Assembly: GCF_003990445.1 (NCBI RefSeq)
Contig: NZ_REEZ01000011.1
Span: 62,001 to 126,000 of the forward strand
Source: Pararhodobacter zhoushanensis
GTDB lineage: Bacteria; Pseudomonadota; Alphaproteobacteria; Rhodobacterales; Rhodobacteraceae
Length of the DNA stretch: 64,000 bases
Direction of reading: 5' to 3'
The notes under the pieces were generated by a model. That model saw only the letters and a program-made list of their open reading frames with translations, ran no database searches and was not told the DNA's origin. Below are positions 33,954 to 44,347 of this stretch, piece after piece (position 1 is the stretch's first letter; each line of letters opens with the position of its first letter). Both the position numbers and the translations under genes were made by a program.

Positions 33954-35846
33954 TTAGCGTTTTGCGTATCCAATGGATTTTAGGGCTGTTTCAATCTCAT
34001 CCAGGATTGCGGGGTCGTCAATTGTCGCGGGCATTTTGAAAGATTCGCCGTCGGCGATCTTAACCATGGTCGCACGCAGGATCTTGCCCGAGCGGGTCTT
34101 GGGCAGGCGGTCCACCACCACCGCCAGCTTGAACGCAGCGACCGGGCCGATCTTGTCGCGGATCAGCGCGACGCACTCCTTGATCACCGCATCGGGGCTA
34201 CGATCCACACCCTTGTTCAGGCACAAGAAGCCCAGCGGCATTTGTCCCTTCAGCGCATCCGTCACCCCGATCACGGCGCATTCGCCGACGTCGGGATGGC
34301 TGGCCAGAACCTCCTCCATCGCGCCGGTCGACAGGCGGTGTCCGGCGACGTTGATCACGTCATCGGTGCGCGCCATGATATAGACATAGCCGTCCTGATC
34401 CAGATAGCCCGCGTCGCCCGTCTCGTAATAGCCGGGGAAGGTGGTGAGGTAGCTCTTCTTGAACCGTGCCTCGGCGTTCCACAGGGTCGGCAGCGTGCCC
34501 GGCGGCAGCGGCAGCTTGATGGCGATTGCGCCCAGTTGTCCGTTCGGCAGCGGGTGGCCGCCTTCGTCCAACACCTTGATGTCATAGCCCGGCATCGGCA
34601 CCGTGGGCGAGCCGACCTTGATCGGCAGCAGCTCGATCCCCATCGGGTTGCCGGCGATCACCCAGCCGGTTTCCGTCTGCCACCAATGGTCGATCACCGG
34701 CACGCCCAGCTTTTCGGCGGCCCAGTTCACCGTGTCGGGGTCGGCCCGTTCACCGGCCAGAAACAGCGCCTGCAGGTTCTTGAGGTTGTAGTCCTTGATG
34801 AACGCGCCGGTCGGATCTTCGCGCTTGATCGCGCGCAGCGCGGTGGGGGCGGTGAAGAAGCTCTTGACCTTGTGGTTCTGGATCACCCGCCAGAACGTCC
34901 CGGCATCGGGCGTGCCGACCGGCTTGCCCTCGAACACGATGGTCGTCGCCCCGGCGATCAGCGGGGCGTAGCAGATATACGAATGACCCACGACCCAGCC
35001 CACATCCGAGGCCGCCCAGAACACATCCCCCGGCGCAATGTTGTATTTCGCCGTCATCGTCCATTGCAGCGCAACCAGATGCCCCGCCGTCGGGCGTACA
35101 ACGCCTTTGGGCTGGCCCGTCGTGCCCGAGGTATAGAGAATATAGGCCGGATGATCGCCTGAGACCGGCACGCATTCCGCAGGCTCGACCCCGTATTGAA
35201 ACGAATGCCAGGCGAAATCGCGACCTTCGATCAGCTTGGCGACTTCTTGTTCGCGCTGAAAGATGACGGTGAAATCCGGTTTATGCGTTGCCGCGTCAAT
35301 CGCCGCATCCAGCAGGGGCTTATAATGCACCACCCGGCCCGGTTCGAGCCCGCAGGACGCCGCGATAATCGCTTTGGGCGTGGCATCGTCAATCCGCACG
35401 GCCAGCTCATTGGCGGCAAATCCGCCGAACACCACCGAATGGATCGCGCCCAGCCGGGTGCAGGCCAGCATCGCTTCCAGCGCCTCGGGGATCATCGGCA
35501 TGTAGATGATCACCCGGTCGCCCTTTTCGATCCCCTTGGCCCGCAGTGCTCCGGCCAGCGAGGCGACCCGGGACTGCAATTCACGGTAGGTGATGCCTTT
35601 GGTCGAATGGGTGATCGGGCTGTCATGGATGATCGCCAGCTGATCGCCGCGCCCGGCCTCGACATGGCGGTCGACGGCGTTCCAGCAGGTGTTGACCTGC
35701 GCGTCCTTGAACCATTCGTACAGGGGCGCGTTGTCCGCGAAGAGGGCTTTGGAAGGGGGCTTTACCCAATCAATGGTCTCAGACTGCTCCATCCAGAACC
35801 CTTCGGGATCCTCGATCGAGCGGCGATACACGTCTGCATAGGTCAT
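33954..35846 (-). CDS. prpE: propionyl-CoA synthetase
   Basis: A 630-residue AMP-forming acyl-CoA synthetase of the acetyl/propionyl class: YTSGTTGQPKGVV (phosphate loop), DHWWQTETGW, YYETGDAGYLDQDGYVYIMARTDD and the acetylatable catalytic Lys in KTRSGKILRATM. The N-terminal YRRSIEDPEGFW segment and HSVVFGGFAANELAVRIDD are typical of PrpE. It activates propionate to propionyl-CoA. The upstream region contains repeated TTTGCAAA-type sites, the motif used by the RamB/PrpR/PccR regulators of short-chain acyl-CoA metabolism. Confidence 0.93.
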   Translation of the reverse strand: MTYADVYRRSIEDPEGFWMEQSETIDWVKPPSKALFADNAPLYEWFKDAQVNTCWNAVDRHVEAGRGDQLAIIHDSPITHSTKGITYRELQSRVASLAGALRAKGIEKGDRVIIYMPMIPEALEAMLACTRLGAIHSVVFGGFAANELAVRIDDATPKAIIAASCGLEPGRVVHYKPLLDAAIDAATHKPDFTVIFQREQEVAKLIEGRDFAWHSFQYGVEPAECVPVSGDHPAYILYTSGTTGQPKGVVRPTAGHLVALQWTMTAKYNIAPGDVFWAASDVGWVVGHSYICYAPLIAGATTIVFEGKPVGTPDAGTFWRVIQNHKVKSFFTAPTALRAIKREDPTGAFIKDYNLKNLQALFLAGERADPDTVNWAAEKLGVPVIDHWWQTETGWVIAGNPMGIELLPIKVGSPTVPMPGYDIKVLDEGGHPLPNGQLGAIAIKLPLPPGTLPTLWNAEARFKKSYLTTFPGYYETGDAGYLDQDGYVYIMARTDDVINVAGHRLSTGAMEEVLASHPDVGECAVIGVTDALKGQMPLGFLCLNKGVDRSPDAVIKECVALIRDKIGPVAAFKLAVVVDRLPKTRSGKILRATMVKIADGESFKMPATIDDPAILDEIETALKSIGYAKR

Positions 35847-35941
35847 GAAACCCTCCTCCTCGTCCTGAGCAGCAGTTACGCAGCGACACGCTGGCGACGC
35901 AACTCTGTTACCGGCTGACAGTCCGGCAGTCGGCGGGAGAA

Positions 35942-36031
35942 TTTGCAGAAAAGGTCAAAGTGTCGCAGCTAATCTTTGCAAAGCCTCAAGGAATGCACGC
36001 GGTTCTGTGCGGGGCTTTGCAGGTTTGCAAA
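35942..36031. promoter_or_regulatory. cluster of TTTGCAAA sites upstream of prpE (PccR/PrpR-type operator)
   Basis: Perfect TTTGCAAA at 35975-35982 (within CTTTGCAAAG) and at 36024-36031. An imperfect TTTGCAGG (36016-36023) abuts the second site directly, and TTTGCAGA is at 35942-35949. All lie 96-185 bp upstream of the prpE start. The RamB/PrpR/PccR (short-chain acyl-CoA regulator) family is known to bind TTTGCAAA repeats; its gene is not in this window. Confidence 0.6.
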
Positions 36032-36069
36032 GTGTTGCGACGGGAATCACTTTGCCGGGGCTGCGGCAT

Positions 36070-36100
36070 AAAGAAAGGGCGCGACCGGCTGGCCGCGCCC
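36070..36100 (-). terminator. rho-independent terminator of the outer-membrane protein gene
   Basis: Minus-strand stem GGGCGCGGCC / GGTCGCGCCC (one G-U) with a 4-nt loop, followed by TTTCTTTAT, 32 nt after the stop codon at 36132. Confidence 0.85.
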
Positions 36101-36131
36101 TCTCGGGTCTCAGGTTTACGAGGTCCTGGGA

Positions 36132-36899
36132 TTAGAAGCTGTAGTTCAGGAAGACGCGCGCGGTGTGGATCGAGGCGTCGAAGCCAGCGTTCAGCGTGTC
36201 GCTCGCAGCCAGACCGAGGGGGCCGTTGTAAAGCTCGTAGCGGCCCATGTGGTTGTAGCGGTACTCAACACCCAGCGTGGTCCGCGCGCTCAGGCGGGTT
36301 TCCATGCCGACGCCGATCGCAGCGCCGTCCATCGAGAACGAATAGTCGTCCGCAAAGACCGACGTGCCGTTGATGCTGACGTTCAGATCGCCCGAGTAGT
36401 TGGCGCGGCTATAGCCGAGCAGGCCGTAAACCATCGTGTCCGGCGAGGTCAGATAGCCAACGCGTGCAGCCAGCGTGTAGATCGTGCTCGGCGACAGGTC
36501 GTAGGTCGCGCTCAGCGTGTTCGTACCCAGCGTTGCATTCAGCGCGGTATCGTTGGTGATGCCGGTGAAAGTGCCGTCCAGTTGCAGGCCGACGACGATG
36601 CGGTCGGACATCTGGTGGTTGTAGCCCGCTTGCAGGCCGACAAACGCGCCTTCGCCGCCGAGATCCGGCAGGTTCAGGTCCACGTTCAGCGGGGGCGTCG
36701 GTGCGTCATAGGCGGCGCTCATATCGTAGTTGCTGGCGCCGAAGCCGAGCGACCCACCGAAATACAGGCCTTGCCACGGGGCAGGCGTAGTCATCGCGAC
36801 CGTTTCAACGACGGTCTCGGTATACAGTTGCGGTCCGCTGGCAAATGCGGCGGATGCGCTGATCGTCAGGGCCGTCGTGACCCAAAGCAGTTGTTTCAT
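36132..36899 (-). CDS. outer-membrane beta-barrel protein (OmpA/Omp25-like porin-type)
   Basis: 255 residues: signal peptide (MKQLLWVTTALTISASAAFA), then alternating amphipathic strands (GLYFGGSLGFGASNYDMS; GAFVGLQAGYNHQM; YGLLGYSRANYSGD; TTLGVEYRYNHMGRYEL) ending in RVFLNYSF, with the terminal Phe that the BAM complex recognises. It fits the 8-stranded OMP_b-brl family. ATG 36899 follows GGAGAGGG; the 7-residue upstream extension is unlikely. It has its own terminator. Role (porin or structural) unknown. Confidence 0.88.
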   Translation of the reverse strand: MKQLLWVTTALTISASAAFASGPQLYTETVVETVAMTTPAPWQGLYFGGSLGFGASNYDMSAAYDAPTPPLNVDLNLPDLGGEGAFVGLQAGYNHQMSDRIVVGLQLDGTFTGITNDTALNATLGTNTLSATYDLSPSTIYTLAARVGYLTSPDTMVYGLLGYSRANYSGDLNVSINGTSVFADDYSFSMDGAAIGVGMETRLSARTTLGVEYRYNHMGRYELYNGPLGLAASDTLNAGFDASIHTARVFLNYSF

Positions 36900-37082
36900 G
36901 GTTCTACCCTCTCCGAACAAAAATCACCTTGGCCGAATAGCTCGGTGCCTTCGTCCACCCGCGAGAGTTGTAACAAAGAGTTTTGTAAACATTAGTCGCA
37001 AAATTTGGCGACAACGCTTGCCTTTTAGGGCGCGCGCACTAAGCGGCCGTGGCGGTGCCACAGCCGCCTGTCGTGTCAGGTG

Positions 37083-39374
37083 TCACCCGTATTGCGAGAC
37101 GGGCGTTCCGGCGATGGCCGCCACGTTCAACAGCCCGCGCGCGGTGATCGAAGGCGTCACGATATGGGCGCGGTTGCCCATGCCCATCAGGATCGGCCCC
37201 ACCTCAAGTGCGCTGCCGCGGGTCTTGAGGGTGTTGCGCACAGCGCTGGCGGCGTCGGTGTTGGCGAAGACCAGAATATTCGCCGGACCTTCCATGCGCG
37301 AATTCGGCATGATGCGCTCGCGCACCGCCGGATCCAGGGCGGAATCGACGTGCATTTCACCTTCGTATTCAAAGTCCAGACCCATCTGGTCCAGAATGGC
37401 CAGCGCCTCGCGCATGCAGCGCCCTGAGGCCGTGTCCAGCGTGCCGAACTGCGAGTGCGAGCACAACGCGACCTTGGGCGTGACGCCAAAGCGGCGGGCG
37501 TGACGCGCAGCGCCCAGCACGGAATCCGCCACCTGTCGCGCGGTCGGTTCGGGGTTCACCTGCGTGTCGGCGATAAACAGCGGACCTTCGGGCTGAATCA
37601 TCAGGCTCAGCGCGCCGGTCGGGCACAGCCCGTCGCGGGCCAGCACTTGCCGCACATAGTTCAGGTGCCACGAGTATTGCCCGATGGCGCCGCAGATCAG
37701 GCTGTCGGCTTCGTTCCGGTGAACCATGATCGCGCCAATGGCGGTCGAATTGGTGCGCAGAATGGCGCGTGCGGTGTCCGGCGTGACGCCGCTGCGCGCC
37801 ATCAGGGTGTAATACGTCTCCCAATAGTCGCGATAGCGCGGGTCGTTTTCCGGGTTTACCACCTGAAAGTCGATACCGGGCCGGATTGGCAGGCCGAAGC
37901 GCTCGCAGCGCCGTTCGATCACCTCGGGGCGGCCGATCAGGATCGGCACCTCGGTGGTTTCTTCCAGCACCGCCTGAGCGGCGCGCAGGATGCGCTCGTC
38001 CTCGCCCTCGGCGAACACCAGACGACGCGCGGCGCTGCGCGCGGCCTCGAACACCGGGCGCATCAGCAGGGCCGAGCGGAACACCGATTGGTCCAGCTTC
38101 TGCTTGTAGGCCGCCAGATCTTCGATCGGCCGCGTCGCGACGCCGGTTTCCATGGCGGCCTTGGCCACCGAGCTGGCGACCACGCCCATCAGGCGCGGGT
38201 CAAACGGTTTGGGGATCAGGTACTCGCTGCCGAATGTCAGCTTCTCGCCCTGGTACGCCGCCGCCGCCTCGGCCGAGGTCGTGGCGCGGGCCAGCTTGGC
38301 GATGCCTTCGACACAGGCGATCTCCATCTCGTCATTGATCATCGTCGCGCCGACATCCAGCGCGCCGCGGAAGATGAACGGGAAACACAGCACGTTATTG
38401 ACCTGGTTGGGATAATCCGACCGGCCCGTCGCCATGATCGCGCCGGGCGCGACGGCTGCAACCTCATCGGGCATGATTTCCGGCGTCGGGTTGGCCAGCG
38501 CGAAGATGATCGGGTCTTTGGCCATCCGGGCGACCATCTCGGGCTTGAGCACCCCCGGTCCTGACAGCCCCAGAAACAGATCCGCCCCGTCGATCACCTC
38601 GGTCAGATCGCGCAGCGCGCTGGGCTGGGCGAAGGCGGCTTTCTCAGGGTTCATGTCCTGCTCGCGGCCTTCATAGACCAGCCCGTGAATATCGCACAGC
38701 CAGACGTTTTCGCGCTTCACGCCCAGTTTCAGCAGCATGTTCAGGCAGGCAATCCCCGCCGCCCCGCCGCCGGTCGACACCACCTTGATGTCTTCGGCTG
38801 CGCGATTGCTCAGGCGCAGCGCGTTGACCGCAGCAGCCCCCACAACAATCGCCGTGCCGTGCTGGTCGTCGTGGAAAACCGGGATGCCCATGCGCTCGCG
38901 GCAAATTCGTTCAACGATGAAACAATCGGGTGCCTTGATGTCCTCAAGGTTGATCGCCCCAAAAGTCGGTTCCAGCGCACAGACGATATCGGCCAGCTTG
39001 TAGGGGTCGGGTTCGTTCAGTTCGATGTCGAAACAGTCGATGTTGGCGAATTTCTTGAACAGGACCGCCTTGCCCTCCATCACCGGCTTGGATGCCAGCG
39101 CACCGATGTTGCCCAGCCCCAGCACGGCGGTGCCATTGGTGACCACGCCGACCAGATTGCTGCGGATGGTGTAGCGGGCGGCAGCTGTGGGATCCGCCTT
39201 GATTTCGAGGCAGGCCTCGGCCACGCCGGGCGAATAGGCGCGGCTCAGATCGCGGCCATTGGCCAGCGGCTTGGTGGCGCGGATTTCCAGTTTTCCGGGG
39301 CTCGGAAACTCGTGATAAAACAGCGCCGCTTGCCGTGCTGCCTGCTTGACGTCGTCCTTGTGTGCGTCGGTCAT
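37083..39374 (-). CDS. maeB: NADP-dependent malic enzyme with phosphotransacetylase-like domain
   Basis: 763 residues. The malic enzyme half (about 1-430) has [34 protein letters not shown] and the NAD(P) site [18 protein letters not shown]. The C-terminal half (about 440-763) is phosphotransacetylase-like ([24 protein letters not shown]) and in this family is regulatory, not catalytic. It decarboxylates malate to pyruvate, making NADPH. Near pckA and the acyl-CoA genes it completes the C4-to-C3 outlets needed for growth on acetate or fatty acids. Confidence 0.95.
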   Translation of the reverse strand: MTDAHKDDVKQAARQAALFYHEFPSPGKLEIRATKPLANGRDLSRAYSPGVAEACLEIKADPTAAARYTIRSNLVGVVTNGTAVLGLGNIGALASKPVMEGKAVLFKKFANIDCFDIELNEPDPYKLADIVCALEPTFGAINLEDIKAPDCFIVERICRERMGIPVFHDDQHGTAIVVGAAAVNALRLSNRAAEDIKVVSTGGGAAGIACLNMLLKLGVKRENVWLCDIHGLVYEGREQDMNPEKAAFAQPSALRDLTEVIDGADLFLGLSGPGVLKPEMVARMAKDPIIFALANPTPEIMPDEVAAVAPGAIMATGRSDYPNQVNNVLCFPFIFRGALDVGATMINDEMEIACVEGIAKLARATTSAEAAAAYQGEKLTFGSEYLIPKPFDPRLMGVVASSVAKAAMETGVATRPIEDLAAYKQKLDQSVFRSALLMRPVFEAARSAARRLVFAEGEDERILRAAQAVLEETTEVPILIGRPEVIERRCERFGLPIRPGIDFQVVNPENDPRYRDYWETYYTLMARSGVTPDTARAILRTNSTAIGAIMVHRNEADSLICGAIGQYSWHLNYVRQVLARDGLCPTGALSLMIQPEGPLFIADTQVNPEPTARQVADSVLGAARHARRFGVTPKVALCSHSQFGTLDTASGRCMREALAILDQMGLDFEYEGEMHVDSALDPAVRERIMPNSRMEGPANILVFANTDAASAVRNTLKTRGSALEVGPILMGMGNRAHIVTPSITARGLLNVAAIAGTPVSQYG

Positions 39375-39750
39375 GAGTCCCTCCTCGAATGTGGTTCAGC
39401 CTTAAACCATTTTTCTCAAAATGCCAGTGCCGGGTCTGTGATCCTGCTGGCAAGGCCGGGTTGCAGGGGTAACATAGCCACATCGGACCACCTTGCGCGC
39501 AGCGTTCGCGCGACGGGCGGGGCATAAGGTGCCGCAGGGCGTGTCCGTTTCAACCATTCTGCGTCCTTGGGTTCAGACAGCTAGATACCACGGATTTTGG
39601 CAAGTCGCGCGGTCTTGCGGTCGGGCAGCACCCCACTCTGAGCGCGACGCGGCAGCGCTGTCAAACGCCGCCGAGGCCCGGTGGTATCGCTTGCATCCCC
39701 CTTCGTGCTGGGTAAAGCTCGATCAAATGGTCAATTCTCCGGGGTGTCAG
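39375..39750. other. maeB/cdd divergent intergenic region
   Basis: 376 bp with no recognisable gene. The cdd reading frame stays open back to 39493, but that part has no family similarity and no ribosome site. It must contain promoters for maeB and the nucleoside operon; I could not identify a convincing operator or -35/-10 pair. Confidence 0.6.
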
Positions 39751-40143
39751 ATGTCCTTGCTCGAAGCTGCTCTTGCCGTTCAGAAGAATGCGTATGCGCC
39801 CTATTCCAAGTTTCGTGTCGGGGCGGCGATCCGGTCGGGGTCGGGGGCTGTCTATCGGGGCTGCAACGTTGAAAACGTTGCCTATCCTGAGGGAACCTGC
39901 GCCGAAGCCGGGGCGATTGCGGCGATGATTGCGGGGGGTGATACGGCGATTGCCGAAATCGTCGTGGTGGCGGACTCGGCCGAGCCGACCACGCCCTGCG
40001 GCGGGTGCCGGCAGAAGCTGAAGGAATTCGCCGCGCCCGAGGTCAAGGTCATCATGGCCACGCTCGATGGTGCGTCGCTGACGATGACGGTGGCCGATCT
40101 GTTGCCTGGTGCGTTCAGCGCATCGCATATGGACCGTGCGTGA
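39751..40143 (+). CDS. cdd: cytidine deaminase
   Basis: 130 residues, the normal length for a tetrameric CDA: YAPYSKFRVGAA (substrate binding), CNVENVAYPEGTCAEAGAI with the zinc Cys and catalytic Glu, and PCGGCRQKL with the two further zinc Cys. It deaminates cytidine and deoxycytidine. ATG 39751 gives the standard N-terminus; an ATG at 39727 is an alternative. First gene of the salvage operon; its stop overlaps the deoA start as TGATG. Confidence 0.94.
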   Translation: MSLLEAALAVQKNAYAPYSKFRVGAAIRSGSGAVYRGCNVENVAYPEGTCAEAGAIAAMIAGGDTAIAEIVVVADSAEPTTPCGGCRQKLKEFAAPEVKVIMATLDGASLTMTVADLLPGAFSASHMDRA

Positions 40144-41444
40144 TGGATGCGCGCGCGGTCATCGAGGCCACGCGCGACGGACGCGCCACGGCTGAGGGCA
40201 TGGCGTGGTTCGCGCGCGGGCTTGCCGATGGCGCGGTGACCGACGCGCAGGCCGGGGCTTTTGCCATGGCCGTGCTGCTAAAGGGGTTGAGCGAGGACGC
40301 GCGTGTCGCGCTGACCCGCGCCATGCGCGACTCGGGTGACGTGCTGCGCTGGGATCTGCCCGGCCCGGTGGTGGACAAGCATTCCACCGGCGGGGTGGGC
40401 GATTCCATCTCGCTGCTGCTCGCCCCCGCGCTGGCCTGTTGCGGGGCCTATGTGCCGATGGTCTCGGGCCGCGGGCTGGGCCACACCGGCGGCACGCTGG
40501 ACAAGCTGGAAGCCATCCCCGGTTTCAACGTCAATGTCAGCGAGCCGCGCCTGCGCGCGCTGATGCGCGACACCCGGTGCGCGATTGTCAGCGCCTCGTC
40601 CCGCATCGCGCCTGCCGACAAGCGGCTCTATGCGATCCGCGATGTCACCGGCACGGTGGAAAGCCTCGATCTGATCACCGCCTCGATCCTGTCCAAGAAG
40701 CTGGCGGCAGGGCTGGGCGTGCTGGTGCTGGATGTCAAAAGCGGTTCGGGCGCGTTTCTGCCGGATGCCGAGCAGGCGCGCGCCCTGGCCCGCTCGCTGG
40801 TCGACACCGCGAATGGCGCGGGCTGCAAGACTACCGCGCTGATCACCGATATGGACCGCCCGCTGGCCCTGACCGCCGGCAACGCACTTGAGGTGGCCGA
40901 GGTTCTCGATACCCTGACCGGCAAGGCTCCCACCACGCGGCTTGTCGATCTGACCTGCGCGCTGGGCGGTGAGATCCTGAGCGTTGCCCAGCTCGCCCCC
41001 GACGCAGATGCGGGCGCGGCCAAGATCCGCGCCGCGCTGGAGAGCGGCGCGGCAGCAGACCGCTTTGGCGAGATGATCGAGGCGCAGGGCGGCCCGGCTG
41101 ATCTGGTGGAACACTACGCGACCCATCTGCCCACCGCCCCGGTGATCCGCGATGTGCCCGCCCCGAGCGCGGGCACCATCGCCCGCATCGACACCCGTGC
41201 TATTGGCATGGCGGTGGTGCATCTGGGTGGCGGGCGGCTCAAGGGCGGTGATGTCATTGACGCCAGTGTGGGCTTTTCGGCGCTGGCAGCACCCGGCGCA
41301 CAGGTCGGCCCCGGTGTCCCGCTCGCCCGTGTCCACGCGGCCAGCGACGCTGCCGCCGATGCCGCGATTGCCGCCTTGCAGGCAGCGTATCATCTGGGCG
41401 ATACGCCAGCCTCCGTGTCGCTGATACAGGAGCGCATCGCATGA
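40143..41444 (+). CDS. deoA: thymidine phosphorylase
   Basis: 433 residues. Signature VDKHSTGGVGDSISLLLAPALA (phosphate loop), SGRGLGHTGGTLDKLEAIPGF (thymidine phosphorylase signature), and a C-terminal alpha/beta domain. It splits thymidine to thymine and deoxyribose-1-phosphate, which DeoB then isomerises. The start shares a base with the cdd stop and the stop overlaps deoB as ATGA, so translation is coupled both ways. Confidence 0.96.
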   Translation: MDARAVIEATRDGRATAEGMAWFARGLADGAVTDAQAGAFAMAVLLKGLSEDARVALTRAMRDSGDVLRWDLPGPVVDKHSTGGVGDSISLLLAPALACCGAYVPMVSGRGLGHTGGTLDKLEAIPGFNVNVSEPRLRALMRDTRCAIVSASSRIAPADKRLYAIRDVTGTVESLDLITASILSKKLAAGLGVLVLDVKSGSGAFLPDAEQARALARSLVDTANGAGCKTTALITDMDRPLALTAGNALEVAEVLDTLTGKAPTTRLVDLTCALGGEILSVAQLAPDADAGAAKIRAALESGAAADRFGEMIEAQGGPADLVEHYATHLPTAPVIRDVPAPSAGTIARIDTRAIGMAVVHLGGGRLKGGDVIDASVGFSALAAPGAQVGPGVPLARVHAASDAAADAAIAALQAAYHLGDTPASVSLIQERIA

Positions 41445-42652
41445 GCCGCGCTTTCATCGTCGTGCTGGATTCCGTCGGCTGCGGCGGTGCGCCCGATGCC
41501 GATCAGTTCTTCAACGATACCCGCCCTGATACCGGTGCCAACACGCTGGGCCATATCGCACAGGCCTGTGCCGAAGGCCGCGCCGAAGACGGGCGCAGCG
41601 GGCCGCTGAAACTCCCCACGCTTGACGCGCTGGGCCTTGGCCGGGTGATTGCGCTGGCCTCGGACCTGCAAGCGCCGGGTCTGGGCGCGCAGCCCCAAGG
41701 CCGCTGGGGTGCCGCGACCGAGGTGAGCCGCGGCAAAGACACGCCGTCCGGCCATTGGGAGCTGGCGGGCGTCCCGGTGCCGTGGAACTGGACCTATTTC
41801 CCCGACGCCACCCCCGCTTTTGACGACGCGCTGGTGGCCGAGGTCTGCCGCCTCGCGGGAACCAAGGGCATTCTGGGCAACTGCCACGCTTCCGGCATCG
41901 CCATCATGAACGAGCTGGGGGCCGAGCATCTGCGGACCGGCTGGCCGATCTGCTACACCTCGGCGGATAGCGTGTTCCAGATCGCCGCGCATGAAGAGGC
42001 GTTCGGGTTGGATCGGCTGCTCAAGCTGTGTACCGACCTTGCACCGCTGTTGCATTCCCGCCGCGTTGGCCGGGTCATCGCCCGGCCTTTCACGGGGGGT
42101 GAGGGCGCATTCAAGCGCACCTCGAACCGCCGGGACTATGCCATCGAGCCGCCGAAACCGGCGCTGATGGACTGGGCGCAGGCCGACGGGCGTGTGGTGC
42201 ATGCCATTGGCAAGATTGGCGATATTTTCTCGCACCGGGGCGTCGGCCAGTTGCACAAAGGCAAAAGCGACGCCGATCTGGTGCAGCATCTGCTGCGGCT
42301 GGCGGATGAGGCCGAAGACGGCGCGCTGACCTTCTGCAACCTCGTCGAATTCGACAGCCTCTATGGCCACCCGCGCGACGTGTCGGGCTATGCCCGCGCG
42401 CTCGAAACCTTCGATCTGGCGGCCGCCGATTTCCTTGCCCGCCTCAAACCCGGCGACATCGCGCTTTTCACCGCCGACCACGGCAACGACCCCACCTGGT
42501 CCGGCACCGACCACACGCGCGAGCGTGTGCCGGTGCTGGTCGCCGGGGCAGGGCAGGGCGAGATCGGCCTGTGCGCCTTTGTCGACGTCGCTGCCTCGGT
42601 CGCCACCCACCTTGGCCTGTCTGAAACCGGCCCCGGACGGAGTTTCCTATGA
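41441..42652 (+). CDS. deoB: phosphopentomutase
   Basis: A 403-residue alkaline-phosphatase-superfamily mutase: N-terminal metal site VVLDSVGCGGAPDA, the phospho-acceptor Thr region GANTLGH, ASGIAIMNELG, and the C-terminal metal ligands FTADHGNDPTWSGTDHTRE. It interconverts (deoxy)ribose-1- and -5-phosphate. The expected next enzyme, DeoC aldolase, is not in the operon. Confidence 0.96.
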   Translation: MSRAFIVVLDSVGCGGAPDADQFFNDTRPDTGANTLGHIAQACAEGRAEDGRSGPLKLPTLDALGLGRVIALASDLQAPGLGAQPQGRWGAATEVSRGKDTPSGHWELAGVPVPWNWTYFPDATPAFDDALVAEVCRLAGTKGILGNCHASGIAIMNELGAEHLRTGWPICYTSADSVFQIAAHEEAFGLDRLLKLCTDLAPLLHSRRVGRVIARPFTGGEGAFKRTSNRRDYAIEPPKPALMDWAQADGRVVHAIGKIGDIFSHRGVGQLHKGKSDADLVQHLLRLADEAEDGALTFCNLVEFDSLYGHPRDVSGYARALETFDLAAADFLARLKPGDIALFTADHGNDPTWSGTDHTRERVPVLVAGAGQGEIGLCAFVDVAASVATHLGLSETGPGRSFL

Positions 42653-43647
42653 GCGAGAAAATTGATCCGGCCCTGCCCAAGGTCGAACTGCACCTGCATT
42701 TCGAGGGCGCGGCCCCGCCCGCCTTCATCAAGGGGCTGGCGCAAGAGAAACATATCGACATTGCCAAGATCTTCACGCCCGATGGCGGCTATGCCTATCG
42801 CGATTTCTGGCATTTTCTTGAGGTGTATGAGGCTGCCTGCACCACGCTGCAAAGCCCCGAGGACTTCCGCCGCCTGACCCTCGCCGTGCTCGAAGACCGC
42901 GCCAACGACGGCGTGGTCTATGCCGAGACCTTCCTGTCCCCCGATTTCTGCGGTGGTGGCGATGTGAGCGCGTGGCGCGAATACCTGCTGGCCATCGAGG
43001 AAGCCGCCCTTGAGGCGCAGAAAACGATGGGCATCACGCTGAAAGGCATCGTCACCGCGATCCGCCATTTCGGCCCGGACCAATCGCGCGCGACAGCGCT
43101 CTGCGCCGCCGAAACCAAAAGCGATTTCCTCACCGGCTTCGGCCTTGCGGGCGATGAAAAACAATTTCACCCCAAGGACTTCACCTGGGCCTTCGACTGC
43201 GCGCGCGAAGCCGGTCTGCGCCTGACCGCCCATGCGGGCGAATGGGGCGGACCCGAAAGCGTGCGCGACGCGCTGGACCATCTCAAGGTCGAGCGGATCG
43301 GCCACGGCGTGCGCGCGATCGAGGATCTGGCGCTGGTCGATCAGTTGGCCGAACAGGGCATCGTGCTTGAAGTCTGCCCCGGCTCGAACGTCTTTCTTGG
43401 TGTCTATCCCAGCTTTGACAAGCACCCCATCGACCGGCTGCGCGAGCGTGAGGTCAAGGTGACCATCTCGACCGATGATCCGCCCTTTTTCCGCACCACG
43501 CTGACCAGGGAATACGAAACCCTTGCCCGCGCCTTTGGGTGGACAGAGGACGATTTCCGCGCCATCAACCGGGACGCCGCGAATGCCGCGTTCTGCGACG
43601 AGGCGACGCGCGCACGCATACTCCAGATCATTGAGGGCCGCGCATGA
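42649..43647 (+). CDS. add: adenosine deaminase
   Basis: 332 residues: zinc ligands in [10 protein letters not shown], the catalytic [15 protein letters not shown] segment (His zinc ligand, Glu), [11 protein letters not shown] and the C-terminal STDDPPFF with the zinc Asp. It deaminates adenosine to inosine; adenine deaminase-type homologues exist in the same family, so the exact base/nucleoside preference is not certain. Overlaps both neighbours by 4 nt. Confidence 0.92.
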   Translation: MSEKIDPALPKVELHLHFEGAAPPAFIKGLAQEKHIDIAKIFTPDGGYAYRDFWHFLEVYEAACTTLQSPEDFRRLTLAVLEDRANDGVVYAETFLSPDFCGGGDVSAWREYLLAIEEAALEAQKTMGITLKGIVTAIRHFGPDQSRATALCAAETKSDFLTGFGLAGDEKQFHPKDFTWAFDCAREAGLRLTAHAGEWGGPESVRDALDHLKVERIGHGVRAIEDLALVDQLAEQGIVLEVCPGSNVFLGVYPSFDKHPIDRLREREVKVTISTDDPPFFRTTLTREYETLARAFGWTEDDFRAINRDAANAAFCDEATRARILQIIEGRA

Positions 43648-44276
43648 CCGAACACCTGACCGTCGTTACCCACCCGTTGGTGCAGCACAAACTCTCGATC
43701 ATGCGGGATCAGGAGACCTCCACCTCGAAATTCCGCCAGCTCTTGCGCGAGATTTCGATGCTGCTGGCCTATGAGGTCACGCGCGATCTGCCGCTGACCA
43801 GCGTCAAGATCCAGACCCCGGTCTGCGAAATGGATGCCCCCATGCTTGAAGGGCGCAAGCTGGCGCTGATCTCGATCCTGCGGGCGGGGAACGGGCTGCT
43901 CGATGGTATTCTCGAGCTGGTTCCGGCGGCGCGGGTCGGGTTTGTCGGCCTGTACCGCGATCCCGAAACGCTGACCCCGGTGCAATACTACTGCAAACTG
44001 CCCGCCGATCTGGCGGAGCGCTGGACGATCGTCGTCGATCCGATGCTGGCGACGGGTAATTCCTCGGTCGCGGCGGTTGATCTGATCAAGGCGCAGGGCG
44101 CGCAGAATGTGATCTTCCTGTGCCTGCTCGCAGCCCCCGAAGGCGTCAAGCGCATGCACGAAGCGCATCCCGATGTCCGCATTGTGACCGCCGCACTGGA
44201 TGATCATCTCAACGACCACGGCTACATTGTGCCGGGTCTGGGTGACGCCGGAGATCGTATGTTCGGCACCAAGTAA
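43644..44276 (+). CDS. upp: uracil phosphoribosyltransferase
   Basis: 210 residues: [15 protein letters not shown] at the N-terminus, [13 protein letters not shown], the PRPP-binding [15 protein letters not shown] and [16 protein letters not shown]. It makes UMP from uracil (released by nucleoside breakdown) and PRPP. It closes the cdd-deoA-deoB-add-upp operon, with a 4-nt overlap with add. Confidence 0.97.
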   Translation: MTEHLTVVTHPLVQHKLSIMRDQETSTSKFRQLLREISMLLAYEVTRDLPLTSVKIQTPVCEMDAPMLEGRKLALISILRAGNGLLDGILELVPAARVGFVGLYRDPETLTPVQYYCKLPADLAERWTIVVDPMLATGNSSVAAVDLIKAQGAQNVIFLCLLAAPEGVKRMHEAHPDVRIVTAALDDHLNDHGYIVPGLGDAGDRMFGTK

Positions 44277-44347
44277 CGGGAAAGATAAGGCTTTACTCTC
44301 GCGAATCGGCAAGGCATCCTTCTGTCAAAGGTAACAGGGGGTTCATT

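Noticed and set aside
37043-37068. Hairpin GCGGCCGTGGC-GGT-GCCACAGCCGC after maeB as a terminator
   Set aside because: The stem contains a mismatch and no T-run follows on the minus strand, so it is too weak to call.
39493-39750. N-terminal extension of the cytidine deaminase frame
   Set aside because: The extra residues have no similarity to the family; the ATG at 39751 gives the normal length.
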